Origin: Ignavibacteriales bacterium
GTDB taxonomy: Bacteria > Bacteroidota > Ignavibacteria > Ignavibacteriales > Melioribacteraceae
NCBI GenBank assembly: GCA_026390795.1
Contig: JAPLFG010000003.1
Span: 248,001 to 312,000, forward strand
Length of the DNA: 64,000 bases
Direction: 5' to 3'
Part shown: in pieces, positions 30,601 through 39,301 of the stretch
How the letters are laid out: every line of letters begins with the position of its first letter
Numbering within the stretch: position 1 is the first letter of the stretch
Program-made: the position numbers and the translations under genes
The notes under the pieces: generated by a model
What the model saw: the letters and a program-made list of their open reading frames with translations, nothing else
What the model was told of the DNA's origin: nothing
The model's database searches: none

Positions 30601-30996
30601 ATCCGAGCGAATGATTGTCGGTCTGCCAGTCTCTCGAGGTAAAGCAAAACTCATGTTATCAAGTTTCTCTCTTAATGAAAGAAGAGCAAACTTCATATCC
30701 GTTCCCCAGACAAAATCCACAGAAATAATTGAAACACCTTCTTTAGAAACAGATGTTACTTTTTTCACACCGGATACAGTTGCAACTGCTGATTCAAGAG
30801 GTTCGGTAATTTGTTTTTCTACTTCTTCAGGTGAAGCGTTTGTGTATGTTGTTTGAACTATTAAATGAGGAATATTAACGTTTGGGAGAAGATCGATTCC
30901 GAGATTGGAAAAGGAGAAGATACCGAGCAGGGTGACTGCCACAAAAATAACAGTTATTGTAATAGGGCGGTGGATACTGGTTGAGGTTATTGACAC
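27610..30996 (-). CDS. RND-family efflux permease, long variant with insertion
   Basis: This 1128-residue RND pump begins with the canonical MSITSTSIHRPITITVIFVAVTLLG and has the TM4 segment VGMLLDNAIIVIENN with its acidic residue. It is longer than the ~1040 norm, partly because of a ~45-residue low-complexity insertion in the first porter domain (DNA about 30,445-30,560; Glu/Arg/Lys-rich then Ser/Tyr/His). It is the first gene of the efflux operon in the minus direction, followed by the GxxExxY insertion, the adaptor and the second permease. Its final codons come from an inverted repeat. Proton-driven export across the envelope is inferred from the family; the substrate is unknown. Confidence 0.88.
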   Translation of the reverse strand: MSITSTSIHRPITITVIFVAVTLLGIFSFSNLGIDLLPNVNIPHLIVQTTYTNASPEEVEKQITEPLESAVATVSGVKKVTSVSKEGVSIISVDFVWGTDMKFALLSLREKLDNMSFALPRETGRPTIIRSDPSSSPIMTLILSYRQEMRGERREVERKEEKTAGEISDSLYTQHSAFNIRYIDHDSPKEDIQRLIELKEAGRVLFKRRLEQIDGVAQAIITGGLEREILIQIDPVKLNSLNLTFDGVSSALNSANLNMSAGSIMKGLFRYSLRTLGEYKNVNEIEKTVVRKNNNGSSILVEDIGTVTENFKEREGLTRINGNEAIGILIYKQPDANTVSIAQSVRNTISSLRKNYPEYALLVVSDQSGFIENAISNVKQEIYYGGILAVIVLFFFLANLRHILIIGITIPASLVITILLLYLFKINFNIISLGGIAVGVGMLLDNAIIVIENNMRYRELGYSNRLAVIKGTEEVAMPVVASTLTTIAVFLPLIFVRGIVSELFRDESLAIAFSLFASIITALTLIPMLDSRESFRLISNPEKFTQGFLIIKRNEEKKFSRRLLFWILFPFKVCIKSFIYLLALIYIKIGGYLNKKLSFFFKRVDKFMEYLIEKYELLLEWSLGNKKTVLAVTLGLIVITVLAAMDMKKEFIPKGAQDEFILEFDYTAGTSLRGNAALTSKIESSILAIPHVSALVSNIGRVNEFDFMNKEQITVNKTNLIVKLDSYENYYDVQNYLRKILEKLKGIKYTFKDVKTSYSMLLNPSENDIAIKIKNKDLDKAFSKAEEILKKINETKIDGIKEIRIGLERGTPEYSITINREKCLAKGVSIALVANQIVNMVKGNVATYFSDFDKKIGINVRTSENNRNDITTLLQYYIQNGNNKIQIKDLVDYKFGYNYSEIWREDQSRMLYIYATLQNAKLDDVIKKINNAISTLPKSPEEIITVGGVNEEITNAFSALYIALIISVLLMYMVLASEFESILYPFIILFSVPLGLIGGILLLYVFGESISVISLMGLIILVGIADNDAVVKVEFIIRKREEGLSVHDAIVAAGKDRFRPIVMNSFTVMFGLIPMMIGIGAATQLRISLSLAVFGGLISSTFLTLTIIPVLYTYMEKYSRKKKNSTQI

Positions 30997-31602
30997 AGAA
31001 ATGAATTCCCATTAATTCTCAATAGATCAGGGTTATTATAAGTCTTCAAATGGTTTGATGCAAGTTCAAAAAAGAATTTTCTAACTTCATATAGTCACCC
31101 AAATTAAATTCAAAGAGAGAACAAACATAATTTCTACTAAATGATTATTAACGATCAACATTTTATTACTCCTTATAGTAGGGATTTAGTGGGACTCTCC
31201 ATTATTCTTATATGACGTGGATTCTTTATGAACTTATCAACACGAACTATAGATCTCTACAACAATTACTGATGAATTTAATGTCTGTTTAGTAAATTTT
31301 TGCTCCAAAATTCTCAATATTATTTCAAAATGAAGGAAATAAAAAAATAAAGGTATTACGATTCAGCTACAGAATGGTTTTATAAATGAGCTGAATAAAA
31401 ATTGGTATATACCCATTGAACAATGTATTTTTTAGAGACTAATGATCTTCTAAAAATTCACTTTGTTTGTTGAGTATTTTCTATAGCTAATTCTTAATCA
31501 CATATAATTTTTCTTTCGTTATCAATAAAGAGACATATAACTTGAGAACTATTAATAATCAGCAATTTTATATATTACAATTTTGTGTTTCGAAAACAAG
31601 AA
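30997..31602. other. AT-rich intergenic stretch, no gene seen
   Basis: Six hundred bases without a credible frame on either strand. It separates the efflux operon from the beta-propeller cluster. Promoters for the efflux operon should be here, but I could not pick one with confidence. Confidence 0.5.
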
Positions 31603-32238
31603 TCATTTTTTTTCATTTATAAGCTTTTTCGACTTACTAACAAAGCTCTTAAACTGATCTTTTACTATAGTCGTAAAATAACTTATATATACAATATGAA
31701 GTTTCTTATCAATTAGAAAAAGAAAATTTACCGGTAGAATATTACTCAATAATAGGTTTTTTTGAATATATTGATTTATATCAATAAAATATGAATTCTC
31801 AAGGTTATACCTTTTTAAAAAAACAAAGGTATCACGAGAATTTTTACTTCCAATGATTATCAGTTTATCTGAAAGTCCCTGAGGGAATTTTTGAGAATTT
31901 TCAGCCCAATAATTCTGAATAAATTCCAAACATGGATCGCACACCATTCCATTTTGGTAAACTGCAATAAAAAAATCATGATTCTCAAATAAATCACCCA
32001 AATACTTTTTACCTTTAACATTATGCAACACAATATTATCCATTATTTGTCCTTCCACAGTGTCGCAAATAGCTTGGAGGTTTGAATCTACATAAGAACT
32101 ATTATGTAATAAAACTATGCTATCATGGTTCTGCTTTATTTTTAACTTTAGATATAAAATATGCCATGTTAAGAGCGCTATGAGTATTAATAACAAAGGT
32201 AAATAATACCTACTTGAAAAATTGATCTTGAAATTCAT
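31603..32238 (-). CDS. Membrane-anchored thioredoxin-fold protein (CDPC)
   Basis: This is about 211 residues. An N-terminal hydrophobic helix (about residues 10-30) anchors a periplasmic thioredoxin-like domain with the redox motif CDPC in FFIAVYQNGMVCDPCLEF. A cis-Pro-type segment ILPVNFLFLIDKK follows. It is likely to handle thiol chemistry outside the cytoplasm. The ATG at 32236-32238 is chosen over an upstream TTG because AGGA lies before it. The gene overlaps the preceding propeller gene by 29 bases, so the two are probably translationally coupled. A related protein is encoded at 36,662. Confidence 0.72.
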   Translation of the reverse strand: MNFKINFSSRYYLPLLLILIALLTWHILYLKLKIKQNHDSIVLLHNSSYVDSNLQAICDTVEGQIMDNIVLHNVKGKKYLGDLFENHDFFIAVYQNGMVCDPCLEFIQNYWAENSQKFPQGLSDKLIIIGSKNSRDTFVFLKRYNLENSYFIDINQYIQKNLLLSNILPVNFLFLIDKKLHIVYISYFTTIVKDQFKSFVSKSKKLINEKK

Positions 32239-33202
32239 AACTAACAATCCTAGGTAGATTCTTGCTAGAAATATCTGTTTTTTTATTTTCTAAAAAATAG
32301 ATTCTATTTTGAAAAGTCCCTACTAAAGAGATTGTGGATGGTAAGAGTACTTCTAAAGATTTTCTATCGTTCTGGAGAAATAGCCAGCGTTTGGTTCCAT
32401 CAACTCTTTCAAAATAAGAGACTATAATATTGTTCCCAAAAGAATAACTATTTAATAGCTGAGTTGTACGATGCCATATTTTCATCTCTTTTTCATCTAA
32501 GGAATTAATTTCCATAGGCATGAAAAAAAATGTTGGTCGTTTTTTATAAGTTTTGGTTAAAATCCATATTCGGTTATATACATCAATAATGTAATCGGAA
32601 CTATGACAAACAAAAATATCCTTTCCATTATAAGTAATATTTCCTGCACCTAACGGAATTAACCCAATTTTAGGTTTCCTAGGTTCCTTTCCAAAGGAAC
32701 GGACAAAACTTCCATCCCGAGCATAATAATGTATTACCGGATCGTGTAATCTATCATTAATATGGTACTTATTGTAAAGCAACAATTCATTATCTACAAG
32801 ACACAACATTTGGCCACTTTTAACCCGAATTGACTTAAGTTCAATACCATTTTTATCGAATTTTTTTAATTGATTATCGTAGTCATTAACAACGAAAAAG
32901 AAGCCTGAAGAGTCAATATCAACATCATCAATAAAATTGATTTTACCTTTCAAATCGAGATGAGTAATTATTTTATTGTTCTCGTCATATCTTTCAACGA
33001 GAAACTCGTTTTTGTACACTAAAAGTATGGTGCCATCACGAAGTATTTTGACAATATCCGTATTAACTTTCCTAAAGTTACTAGATAAAATATTTTTCTC
33101 CTCAACTTGAGTAAAAAATCTTGCGAATTCTTTCTCAATGTTTTGTGCACCTGTTAGATAAAATGTAAATAAACCGGAAATTAATAGAAATAAATTATAC
33201 AT
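32210..33202 (-). CDS. 6-bladed beta-propeller protein, secreted
   Basis: This 330-residue protein has a cleavable-type signal peptide (about residues 1-19) and repeated propeller strands such as ILRDGTILLVYKNEFLVERYDENN and IDVDIDSSGFFFVVNDYDNQLKKFDKNG. It belongs to the 6-bladed beta-propeller group (DUF5128-like) common in Bacteroidota. No lipobox cysteine was seen, unlike its neighbour. It starts two bases after the lipoprotein gene stop, within one transcription unit. The ligand is unknown. Confidence 0.75.
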   Translation of the reverse strand: MYNLFLLISGLFTFYLTGAQNIEKEFARFFTQVEEKNILSSNFRKVNTDIVKILRDGTILLVYKNEFLVERYDENNKIITHLDLKGKINFIDDVDIDSSGFFFVVNDYDNQLKKFDKNGIELKSIRVKSGQMLCLVDNELLLYNKYHINDRLHDPVIHYYARDGSFVRSFGKEPRKPKIGLIPLGAGNITYNGKDIFVCHSSDYIIDVYNRIWILTKTYKKRPTFFFMPMEINSLDEKEMKIWHRTTQLLNSYSFGNNIIVSYFERVDGTKRWLFLQNDRKSLEVLLPSTISLVGTFQNRIYFLENKKTDISSKNLPRIVSYEFQDQFFK

Positions 33203-33204
33203 AA

Positions 33205-34236
33205 TTATTTTCCATTAATTTTATAACAAACAAGCTGATAATCTGGTACTTCATTACTATTAGGGGATGGTTCCTCTGGTGGGTTTTTAATAAAATAAAT
33301 TGAATCATCTCTTCCGACTGCAGTCAATGCAAGATCGGGATCAACTTTAATTCCACCAATTAAGGAATTTCCGTCAGTATCATAAATTTCAATCCAATGT
33401 GTGCGAGGCTTTGAACGAACTAGCTCAATCATAACTAAATTGCTTTTTGTTACTAATATTTTTGTGAGTGACGTAAAAGCATCAAGTTCTTCACGGTTAG
33501 CAAATCTTCCTGGGAGGACTTCTAAAGGTTTATAAAACTTTGGGATTTTCCCAAATTCTTTAATGTAATCTCCAGAAGGAGAAAATTTTTTTATTAAATA
33601 CATAGAAGAATGAATAACATAAACATTCCCTTCATTGTCAATAGTTATATTAGCACCAATCATACCAATTTTATAAAACGGTGGACAAAAGGATTTCTCA
33701 TATATTCCGTTTTCGTTATAATGTTTTATTGAATTCTTTTCCGCAATTGCAGATTCACTAGGATTATACTGATAAAAACCGCCATTTAAATCTGAACAAA
33801 CTCCAAATCCAATTTGAACATTATAAGCAGTAATATATGAACCATCTTCCTTAAATTTTGAGATGCGCTGACTTCCAACATCTAGGACTAAAATTTCATT
33901 ATTCAAATTAGTATCAATGTCAAATGGAGTAATATATTCTCCAGGTGCATGACCTTTTTTACCAATTGTGTTTTCAAACTTACCATCTTTATTAAACACA
34001 AGTATATTTTTTGAACGGCTATCAAGAACGACGATTTTCGTCTTTGTTAAGCATATTTTTCTTATACTAGCGATTGAATGTTCGAGATTGCCTTTTAGAT
34101 TAATTTGGGATGTTTTTACAAAGATCGAATCAAATGTTGCTTTACTAAAGTTAAATTTTTTATGATTCATTTTGAGATCATCGGAGCTACATGCAAATAA
34201 AAATAATATTATAAGCAATGGAACAATTCTTCTCAT
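33205..34236 (-). CDS. 6-bladed beta-propeller lipoprotein
   Basis: This 343-residue protein has a lipoprotein signal with lipobox LFAC (Cys near residue 16) followed by SSDD. NHL-like blades repeat the pattern ILVFNKDGKFENTIGKKGHAPGEY and ISKFKEDGSYITAYN. The 'GKKGxxPGEF/Y' wording is typical of the family. It has a strong AGGAGA ribosome site. It is preceded by a terminator and a short Cys-rich exported peptide gene, the same association as at 35,215-36,632. Confidence 0.8.
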   Translation of the reverse strand: MRRIVPLLIILFLFACSSDDLKMNHKKFNFSKATFDSIFVKTSQINLKGNLEHSIASIRKICLTKTKIVVLDSRSKNILVFNKDGKFENTIGKKGHAPGEYITPFDIDTNLNNEILVLDVGSQRISKFKEDGSYITAYNVQIGFGVCSDLNGGFYQYNPSESAIAEKNSIKHYNENGIYEKSFCPPFYKIGMIGANITIDNEGNVYVIHSSMYLIKKFSPSGDYIKEFGKIPKFYKPLEVLPGRFANREELDAFTSLTKILVTKSNLVMIELVRSKPRTHWIEIYDTDGNSLIGGIKVDPDLALTAVGRDDSIYFIKNPPEEPSPNSNEVPDYQLVCYKINGK

Positions 34237-34298
34237 ATCTAACTTCTCCTATAAAACAACTTAATATTTAATATGACACAAAATCAGATAAATAAATT

Positions 34299-34323
34299 CC
34301 TACCTCTCTTTTTGAAAGGTAGG
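34299..34323 (-). terminator. Hairpin after the Cys-rich peptide gene
   Basis: Arms CCTACCT and AGGTAGG flank an 11-base loop, 13 bases beyond the stop of the 34,336 gene in the minus direction. AATTTATTT follows rather than a clean T-tract, so termination may be partial. That would give more peptide than propeller transcript. Confidence 0.5.
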
Positions 34324-34335
34324 AAAATACTAACC

Positions 34336-34632
34336 TTAATTACCTCTATCACATTCCGGGACATAAGCACAACCAGCTGTTGAGGCATTATGCAAGCAAC
34401 AGATTATCGTTCCGCCAGGAGTACTCATATAAGTTAATCCAGTTCTAGGATCTGCTTCTAAAGCAGAAGTGGCTTGGAACAAGGTTAACTTCATCCCGAA
34501 CAATGAAATGTCACCATCTGAAAGATCATCAGTAAAAGCAATTTTAATGTTGAGTAAAAAGAGCATAGCAAAAAGTACAACACTTGCTCTCTTACTCCAA
34601 ACTTTTAGTTTGTTTTTTGTTGGTACCGACAT
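34336..34632 (-). CDS. Short exported Cys-rich peptide (NVEALA-like)
   Basis: This 98-residue protein has a hydrophobic leader (about residues 12-32) and a C-terminal Cys cluster ICCLHNASTAGCAYVPEC. Its size, leader and place beside 6-bladed beta-propeller lipoproteins recall the NVEALA and related short exported peptides of Bacteroidota; the assignment is by architecture, not by a clear motif. The ATG at 34630-34632 is chosen because GGAGG lies just upstream; a longer reading adds twelve codons. A hairpin terminator follows. Confidence 0.65.
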   Translation of the reverse strand: MSVPTKNKLKVWSKRASVVLFAMLFLLNIKIAFTDDLSDGDISLFGMKLTLFQATSALEADPRTGLTYMSTPGGTIICCLHNASTAGCAYVPECDRGN

Positions 34633-35214
34633 GTAACCTCCATTTTGTTTAATTAATTGATTTGTCATACATCTGCTTTTAAATAGTGAATTGTTTTTTT
34701 CACATTTTCAGCACTCAATCACAATCCCTATTTTTCTGGCGCGAGTGGGATAACATTTACATTTATATAATTATACAGGGTATGTCATTTCCCTTTTTGT
34801 TGTTCTTAAATAATATTTTTTAAATATAACATTAATTCACCATGTACTTTATACAAATTGATGAATTTAACTTTACTTATATTTGATTTAATATCGAATT
34901 ATTCGAGCAACAATGGATGTCCAAATAATTTTTATAATTAGTATTCCTTGAAAATATTATTACAATAATTTTTCCATTGGAGGCACACTTTTCTTTATCA
35001 TCACCAGGCAAAAACATTCGTTAACAAAACCAAAATTCAAATTATTATAATTACAGTAAAACTTACTTTTAATGGTAGTACTAAAACGTATTCAACTCGC
35101 GCCTAACCTAATTACATTTCCATTAACGCTACTCAATTAAGGACGAAGAATAATATAGTAGTAACTAAAAGTGCTTTCTGAATCATTCAATTCACAAAAC
35201 ATTTATCGGAATAT
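34633..35214. other. Intergenic stretch upstream of the peptide gene
   Basis: About 580 AT-rich bases with no credible gene. It separates the two peptide/propeller/thioredoxin sets and presumably carries the promoter of the second set. No clear operator or riboswitch was recognised. Confidence 0.45.
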
Positions 35215-36345
35215 TTAGTCCAATTTATCTTTTAATTTATAGTAGACTAATGTTGGATTTGCACTAATGGGTTTTTCTTTTTCATACCCATAAATAATTA
35301 ATCCTTCGGATGTGAATTTATAATTTGGCTCATCTCTGAACATTAAGTTTTTATATGAACTTAGAAAATCATAATCATTTAGAATATTCAGTAAGTTTCC
35401 ATTTGAATCATAGATATAATACTTTCCACCTTTAGAAGTAATTATTTGTTCAACAAAAATAAAACCTTGAACTGTTTGTATATTATATAAAGGCTTGAAA
35501 TTATTGCTTATGTCTCTATTCTTTTGTTTCCACATTACTTGCTGATTTTGATCTTTTATATTTTTAAACTTATCGGGAAGTATAGTCACATCATCAAGAG
35601 TGGAAAACACTTTAATAGTTTTATTATCCAGATCAATTTGATAAAGGTCTTTGTTAAAACTGTTACCATATATAAAATAAGTATTGTTTAATTGAGTGAA
35701 CAAGTTGACCTGATAACCATAATTTGTTTCTCCATGTCCGTACACATTTATAATTTTCTCTTTGCTTAATGAGTAAACAATTACGTCATTTTTTTTACTA
35801 CTAGGATACCTTTGATATGTTACTAAAATGTCATCTTTTACATATATTTTATGAACATAAATAATATCTTCATTCTTGATTAATGAATAGTAAGTTAGGT
35901 AGTCACCGGTTTTAATATCATAAACTAACAGCGTGTAATTCGTACCTATATAAATTTTATCATTATCATAACAAGCCGAAAATAATCTAATAAATTCGCC
36001 TGGACCCTTTCCTTTTTTCCCAATTTGATTAATGAATTTTCCATCGGTATCAAATAGAAATACTTCTGAGTTCTTATAGTCTAGAACGATTATTCTATTC
36101 TTTGATTTTACTTCAATAAATTCGTCAATCCTACCAATTTTACATCTATTATTTGTCTCTAATTCAATTAAGGATTGTTTTTCGAATATATCTTCAAGCG
36201 TTTTAGTTTGTTTTATTACTTCAGCCTTTGCCGTGTCAATAGTAAAATGATTATTTGCTCTTTCATATGGAGTTTCTTTACTACAAGACAGAACAATGCA
36301 AAAAGTAGCTAATATAGAGAGTCCAATTTTTCTTTTATTTTTCAT
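35215..36345 (-). CDS. 6-bladed beta-propeller lipoprotein
   Basis: This is about 376 residues from the chosen start, with lipobox VLSC (Cys near residue 21). Propeller strands include IIVLDYKNSEVFLFDTDGK followed by FINQIGKKGKGPGEF, the same family signature as the 33,205 protein. The ATG at 36343-36345 is used because it gives a good lipoprotein signal and follows AAAGAAG. The longer frame adds 21 residues with no leader logic. The gene lies after an intrinsic terminator that follows the small peptide gene. Confidence 0.78.
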   Translation of the reverse strand: MKNKRKIGLSILATFCIVLSCSKETPYERANNHFTIDTAKAEVIKQTKTLEDIFEKQSLIELETNNRCKIGRIDEFIEVKSKNRIIVLDYKNSEVFLFDTDGKFINQIGKKGKGPGEFIRLFSACYDNDKIYIGTNYTLLVYDIKTGDYLTYYSLIKNEDIIYVHKIYVKDDILVTYQRYPSSKKNDVIVYSLSKEKIINVYGHGETNYGYQVNLFTQLNNTYFIYGNSFNKDLYQIDLDNKTIKVFSTLDDVTILPDKFKNIKDQNQQVMWKQKNRDISNNFKPLYNIQTVQGFIFVEQIITSKGGKYYIYDSNGNLLNILNDYDFLSSYKNLMFRDEPNYKFTSEGLIIYGYEKEKPISANPTLVYYKLKDKLD

Positions 36346-36369
36346 ATAAACTTCTTTTAGGAAAAAAGT

Positions 36370-36410
36370 GATTGAGTTTGTTATCAAATACCTAGCAAAC
36401 AAACTCAATC
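36370..36410 (-). terminator. Intrinsic terminator after the 67-aa peptide gene
   Basis: Perfect 13-base arms GATTGAGTTTGTT and AACAAACTCAATC enclose a 15-base loop. In the minus direction the stem is followed by ACTTTTTTCC, a usable T-tract. It lies between the peptide gene and the propeller gene, so the peptide should be expressed above the downstream gene. Confidence 0.75.
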
Positions 36411-36428
36411 GACTAATTAAATTTTTAA

Positions 36429-36632
36429 TTATGCACTACATTTGTGGTGTTGACTTGTACAAATACCACTATCACCAGCACAATTTACATCCCAAGCTTG
36501 GTCTTTATTGCAATAACTTTCGGTCATAGGGCCTTTTTCATAAGGTTCTGGCAAGGCTTTAACTTGTGAATAGAAAAAAATACTAAGGGATAATAATAAT
36601 ACAGCGGAATAAATAACTTTTTGCACTTTCAT
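36429..36632 (-). CDS. Short exported Cys-rich peptide
   Basis: This 67-residue peptide has a leader of about 26 residues (MKVQKVIYSAVLLLSLSIFF... ending in VKA). The mature part holds four cysteines, in YCNKDQAWDVNCAGDSGICTSQHHKC. It resembles the small NVEALA-type exported peptides of Bacteroidota. Directly upstream are a thioredoxin-like and a MauE-like gene that could form or reduce its disulfides. A strong terminator follows. The role of the peptide is unknown. Confidence 0.72.
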   Translation of the reverse strand: MKVQKVIYSAVLLLSLSIFFYSQVKALPEPYEKGPMTESYCNKDQAWDVNCAGDSGICTSQHHKCSA

Positions 36633-36661
36633 AAATACCTCCTAACACTGAGTTTAAAGTA

Positions 36662-37267
36662 TTAACTACTTGGTTTTGTAATTACCTGTGACCTGATGTA
36701 ATCAAAAAATATCCTAGTTATATTCTCAAGTTCAGGTTGTAAAAAGTGTGAATTAATTATATTATTATTTTTATCAACCCATAAAATAACTGGACTTTCT
36801 GTAATTTTTAATTTTTCCATGAATTGATTTTCAGGGTCATAAAGAGATGGATAGTTCACATAATTATTAATTACAAATCTTTTAGCTTCATTCATATCCT
36901 CATAATTGAAAATCCCATAAATTTTATTGTAGCCACTTTGAGTTAGTTCATTACAAAAATTAAGAAGTAATTCTGAACAAGGATTACATGAGTGTTCCGA
37001 ATATACAACTATTAAATAATTTTCATGTTTTGATTCGTTTAGGATATTTACACTATTAGTATTTTTTAAATTAATAAATGACAGATCTGGAATAAAGTGA
37101 TTATCGATTTGAAGTGATTGCGAAACACTTATTTCATATGGTTGTAAATAAAATTTAGTAAAGTCTTTGTTTTTGTTTTTTGTCTCAATAAAATTAAAAA
37201 AAGAAAACAAAAGCAATAGAGCTGGAATGGACCATGCTAAAATTACCTTAATATTTTTAATCTTCAT
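36662..37267 (-). CDS. Membrane-anchored thioredoxin-like protein (CNPC)
   Basis: This 201-residue protein has one N-terminal transmembrane helix (about residues 8-26) and a periplasmic redoxin fold with CNPC in YSEHSCNPCSELLL. A predicted cis-Pro region ITESPVILWVDKNNNI follows. It is likely to be a TlpA/ResA-like thiol oxidoreductase. It is sandwiched between the MauE-like membrane protein and the Cys-rich peptide gene, which points to a disulfide-handling pathway for that peptide. Confidence 0.75.
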   Translation of the reverse strand: MKIKNIKVILAWSIPALLLLFSFFNFIETKNKNKDFTKFYLQPYEISVSQSLQIDNHFIPDLSFINLKNTNSVNILNESKHENYLIVVYSEHSCNPCSELLLNFCNELTQSGYNKIYGIFNYEDMNEAKRFVINNYVNYPSLYDPENQFMEKLKITESPVILWVDKNNNIINSHFLQPELENITRIFFDYIRSQVITKPSS

Positions 37268-37346
37268 AACTTCTTAAACATTCTATTTTATTAATTAGTG
37301 ATTAAATAAAAACACAGATTGAGTTTTATCCTCAATTATTTAATAG

Positions 37347-37844
37347 TTACTTTATTTTGTGCCTGGTAGAAGCAAACTTCTTAATATCAACTGCTAACCA
37401 TATTATTATGGTTAACAAAACTAAATTTCTAATTATCATCGTAATCCCAAACTCACTGCTAACCGCATCTCCAAAGCATCCACAGTCTGTATTCAAACCA
37501 ATTGCAGTTCCGTAAACACTGAACACAAAAAAAGCAAAGAATAATACTATAGTTGCCAAGAAGGTTTTCTTTGTTTGTACTTTTAAAAGCAACATCAAGC
37601 CAAGTGCACTTTCTACTATAGGGACTACTGTTACCGCAAGTATTAACAATTCCTCATTAATCTTAAAAGCCGCTTTCATTGTTCCAAACATTGGGGAAGG
37701 ATCAAGAACTTTACTCACCCCTGAGAAAAGCAGAATCACAGCAATAAAATAATATAAAAGTTCCAATAAAATAGTCAGCAATTTAGTTGTCGTAACCCCC
37801 ATCCCTGGATTTGTATTAGCTGTAGTGAAGATTTGCTTTTGCAC
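37347..37844 (-). CDS. MauE/DoxX-family redox-associated membrane protein
   Basis: This 165-residue protein has four predicted transmembrane helices and the MauE-type motif NTDCGCFGDAV. In methylotrophs MauE supports disulfide formation in methylamine dehydrogenase; in Bacteroidota related proteins sit beside TlpA-like redoxins. It begins with GTG at 37844. It heads the cluster of thioredoxin, peptide and propeller genes and may relay electrons across the membrane to them. Confidence 0.75.
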   Translation of the reverse strand: MQKQIFTTANTNPGMGVTTTKLLTILLELLYYFIAVILLFSGVSKVLDPSPMFGTMKAAFKINEELLILAVTVVPIVESALGLMLLLKVQTKKTFLATIVLFFAFFVFSVYGTAIGLNTDCGCFGDAVSSEFGITMIIRNLVLLTIIIWLAVDIKKFASTRHKIK

Positions 37845-37958
37845 CTTAGATTTTCAATTTTAAGATAATATTTAATTCTATCATGCAAATAAGTATAAAG
37901 TACCTATTTTATACTTATATATTTATTTCCATAATAAAATCAGTCTTATATTTTCATG

Positions 37959-38615
37959 CTAATTTACTCTCGGGAATTGTTTAATATTTTTTAGAAGATC
38001 AACAATTTCAGATCTCTTGTTAAGACCTGTTTTTTCTTTTATTGAAAAACGGTGACAATCAACCGTTCTTTTAGATATATTTAATTTTATCGAGACTTCA
38101 TCACTTGTCATTCCGGCTGCAACCCAAAATAATACTTCTTTCTCACGCGTTGATAATTCATCAAATTTACCATCCATTCCCTTGTTGCAACATCTAGATT
38201 TAATTTCTTCTATTTCCTCAATTGTCTTTCCCAGATAATATGTTCCCCCCTCGTATACAGATTGAATCGCAAATCTCAAATCGCTATCCAATAAGTATTT
38301 AGTAACGTAGCCCAATATACCAAGTCTTATTGCACCGCAGATATATTCTTCCTCATTGTGCATTGTAAACAAAATTATTTTAGCAAATCTGTCTTGTTTG
38401 AGGATTTTAGCCGAAGATTCTAATCCATTCATAATCGGCATAGTTAAGTCGCAAAGAACAATGTCAGGCTTTGCTTTCGGATACTTTTCCATTAATTCAT
38501 GACCGTTTTCAGCTTCACCAACAACACAATATCCGGAATAAGATTCGAGTAATTTAATAAGAGCCATTCTTATAATGGTCTCATCCTCAGCCACAAGCAA
38601 TCGGATTTTCTCCAT
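37959..38615 (-). CDS. LuxR/NarL-family response regulator
   Basis: This 218-residue regulator has a receiver domain: acidic pocket EDE near residues 9-11, phospho-acceptor Asp in PDIVLCDLTMPIMNG, conserved Lys in YVTKYL. It also has a C-terminal LuxR HTH (LSTREKEVLFWVAAGMTSDEVSIKLNISKRTVDCHR). The ATG at 38613-38615 follows GAGGAATAACC and was preferred to one five codons upstream. It lies upstream of the MauE/thioredoxin/peptide cluster on the same strand and may control it. No histidine kinase is nearby. Confidence 0.88.
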   Translation of the reverse strand: MEKIRLLVAEDETIIRMALIKLLESYSGYCVVGEAENGHELMEKYPKAKPDIVLCDLTMPIMNGLESSAKILKQDRFAKIILFTMHNEEEYICGAIRLGILGYVTKYLLDSDLRFAIQSVYEGGTYYLGKTIEEIEEIKSRCCNKGMDGKFDELSTREKEVLFWVAAGMTSDEVSIKLNISKRTVDCHRFSIKEKTGLNKRSEIVDLLKNIKQFPRVN

Positions 38616-38630
38616 GGTTATTCCTCGCAT

Positions 38631-39301
38631 ATTATAGTTGATGTTTTTTGTAAAAATTTAATTTTGCCTGTCCAAGAAATCGAGAGAGCAATTAAGAAGA
38701 CCGGTATTATTAAATTTATAGCCGTTCGAAACTTTAAAACGATAAAATATTTGACAACTTTAAAAGTCCTCGCTGTTCAGGAGTTATCAATTCTACTACT
38801 GAATATATTGCGAGGTCTTGAATATAGCATTAGTAGTTATACGACATTTTTAAAATATTTAGGGCATTTTTACCGGAAAAGTTTAGTAGTTGTACTAATG
38901 TTATTCAAATTGAAAGGGATTTCATGTAACTAAATCAGTTTTTTGTCTTTAAACTTGTATCCGAGTTTTTATTGTTCTTTACCAATACTTCTTCCACAAC
39001 ATCTTAATTTGATTTCTAAAATTGATGACAAGGCAAAGAAGAATTTCATTGGATAGTTAGGTCAGTTTTTCGAGTATCGAATAGATATTTGTGAAGAATT
39101 AAATATTTTACAACAATTATACCTTTATCCATGAATCGAATTCTTGAAAAATGAGCATGTGATTGAGCTGACTGATTAACAATCAGGCAATTTACAGCGA
39201 TTCTGAGCTATTATTATAGATTGTGAACTTCAACTATTTAGATAAGGAAAAAATCCTTCCAAAGTTTATATTGCTTTCAGCTATAAATTTTCATACCTGC
39301 G
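38631..39301. other. Intergenic stretch, no convincing gene
   Basis: About 670 bases before the second HTH copy. A plus-strand 89-codon frame from a TTG at 38664 exists but has no ribosome site and no family resemblance, so it is not annotated. The stretch contains the shared CATACCTGCG border at its right end. Confidence 0.45.

Noticed and set aside
38664-38933. 89-codon plus-strand ORF from TTG
   Set aside because: No ribosome site, no family resemblance, composition like the surrounding non-coding DNA.
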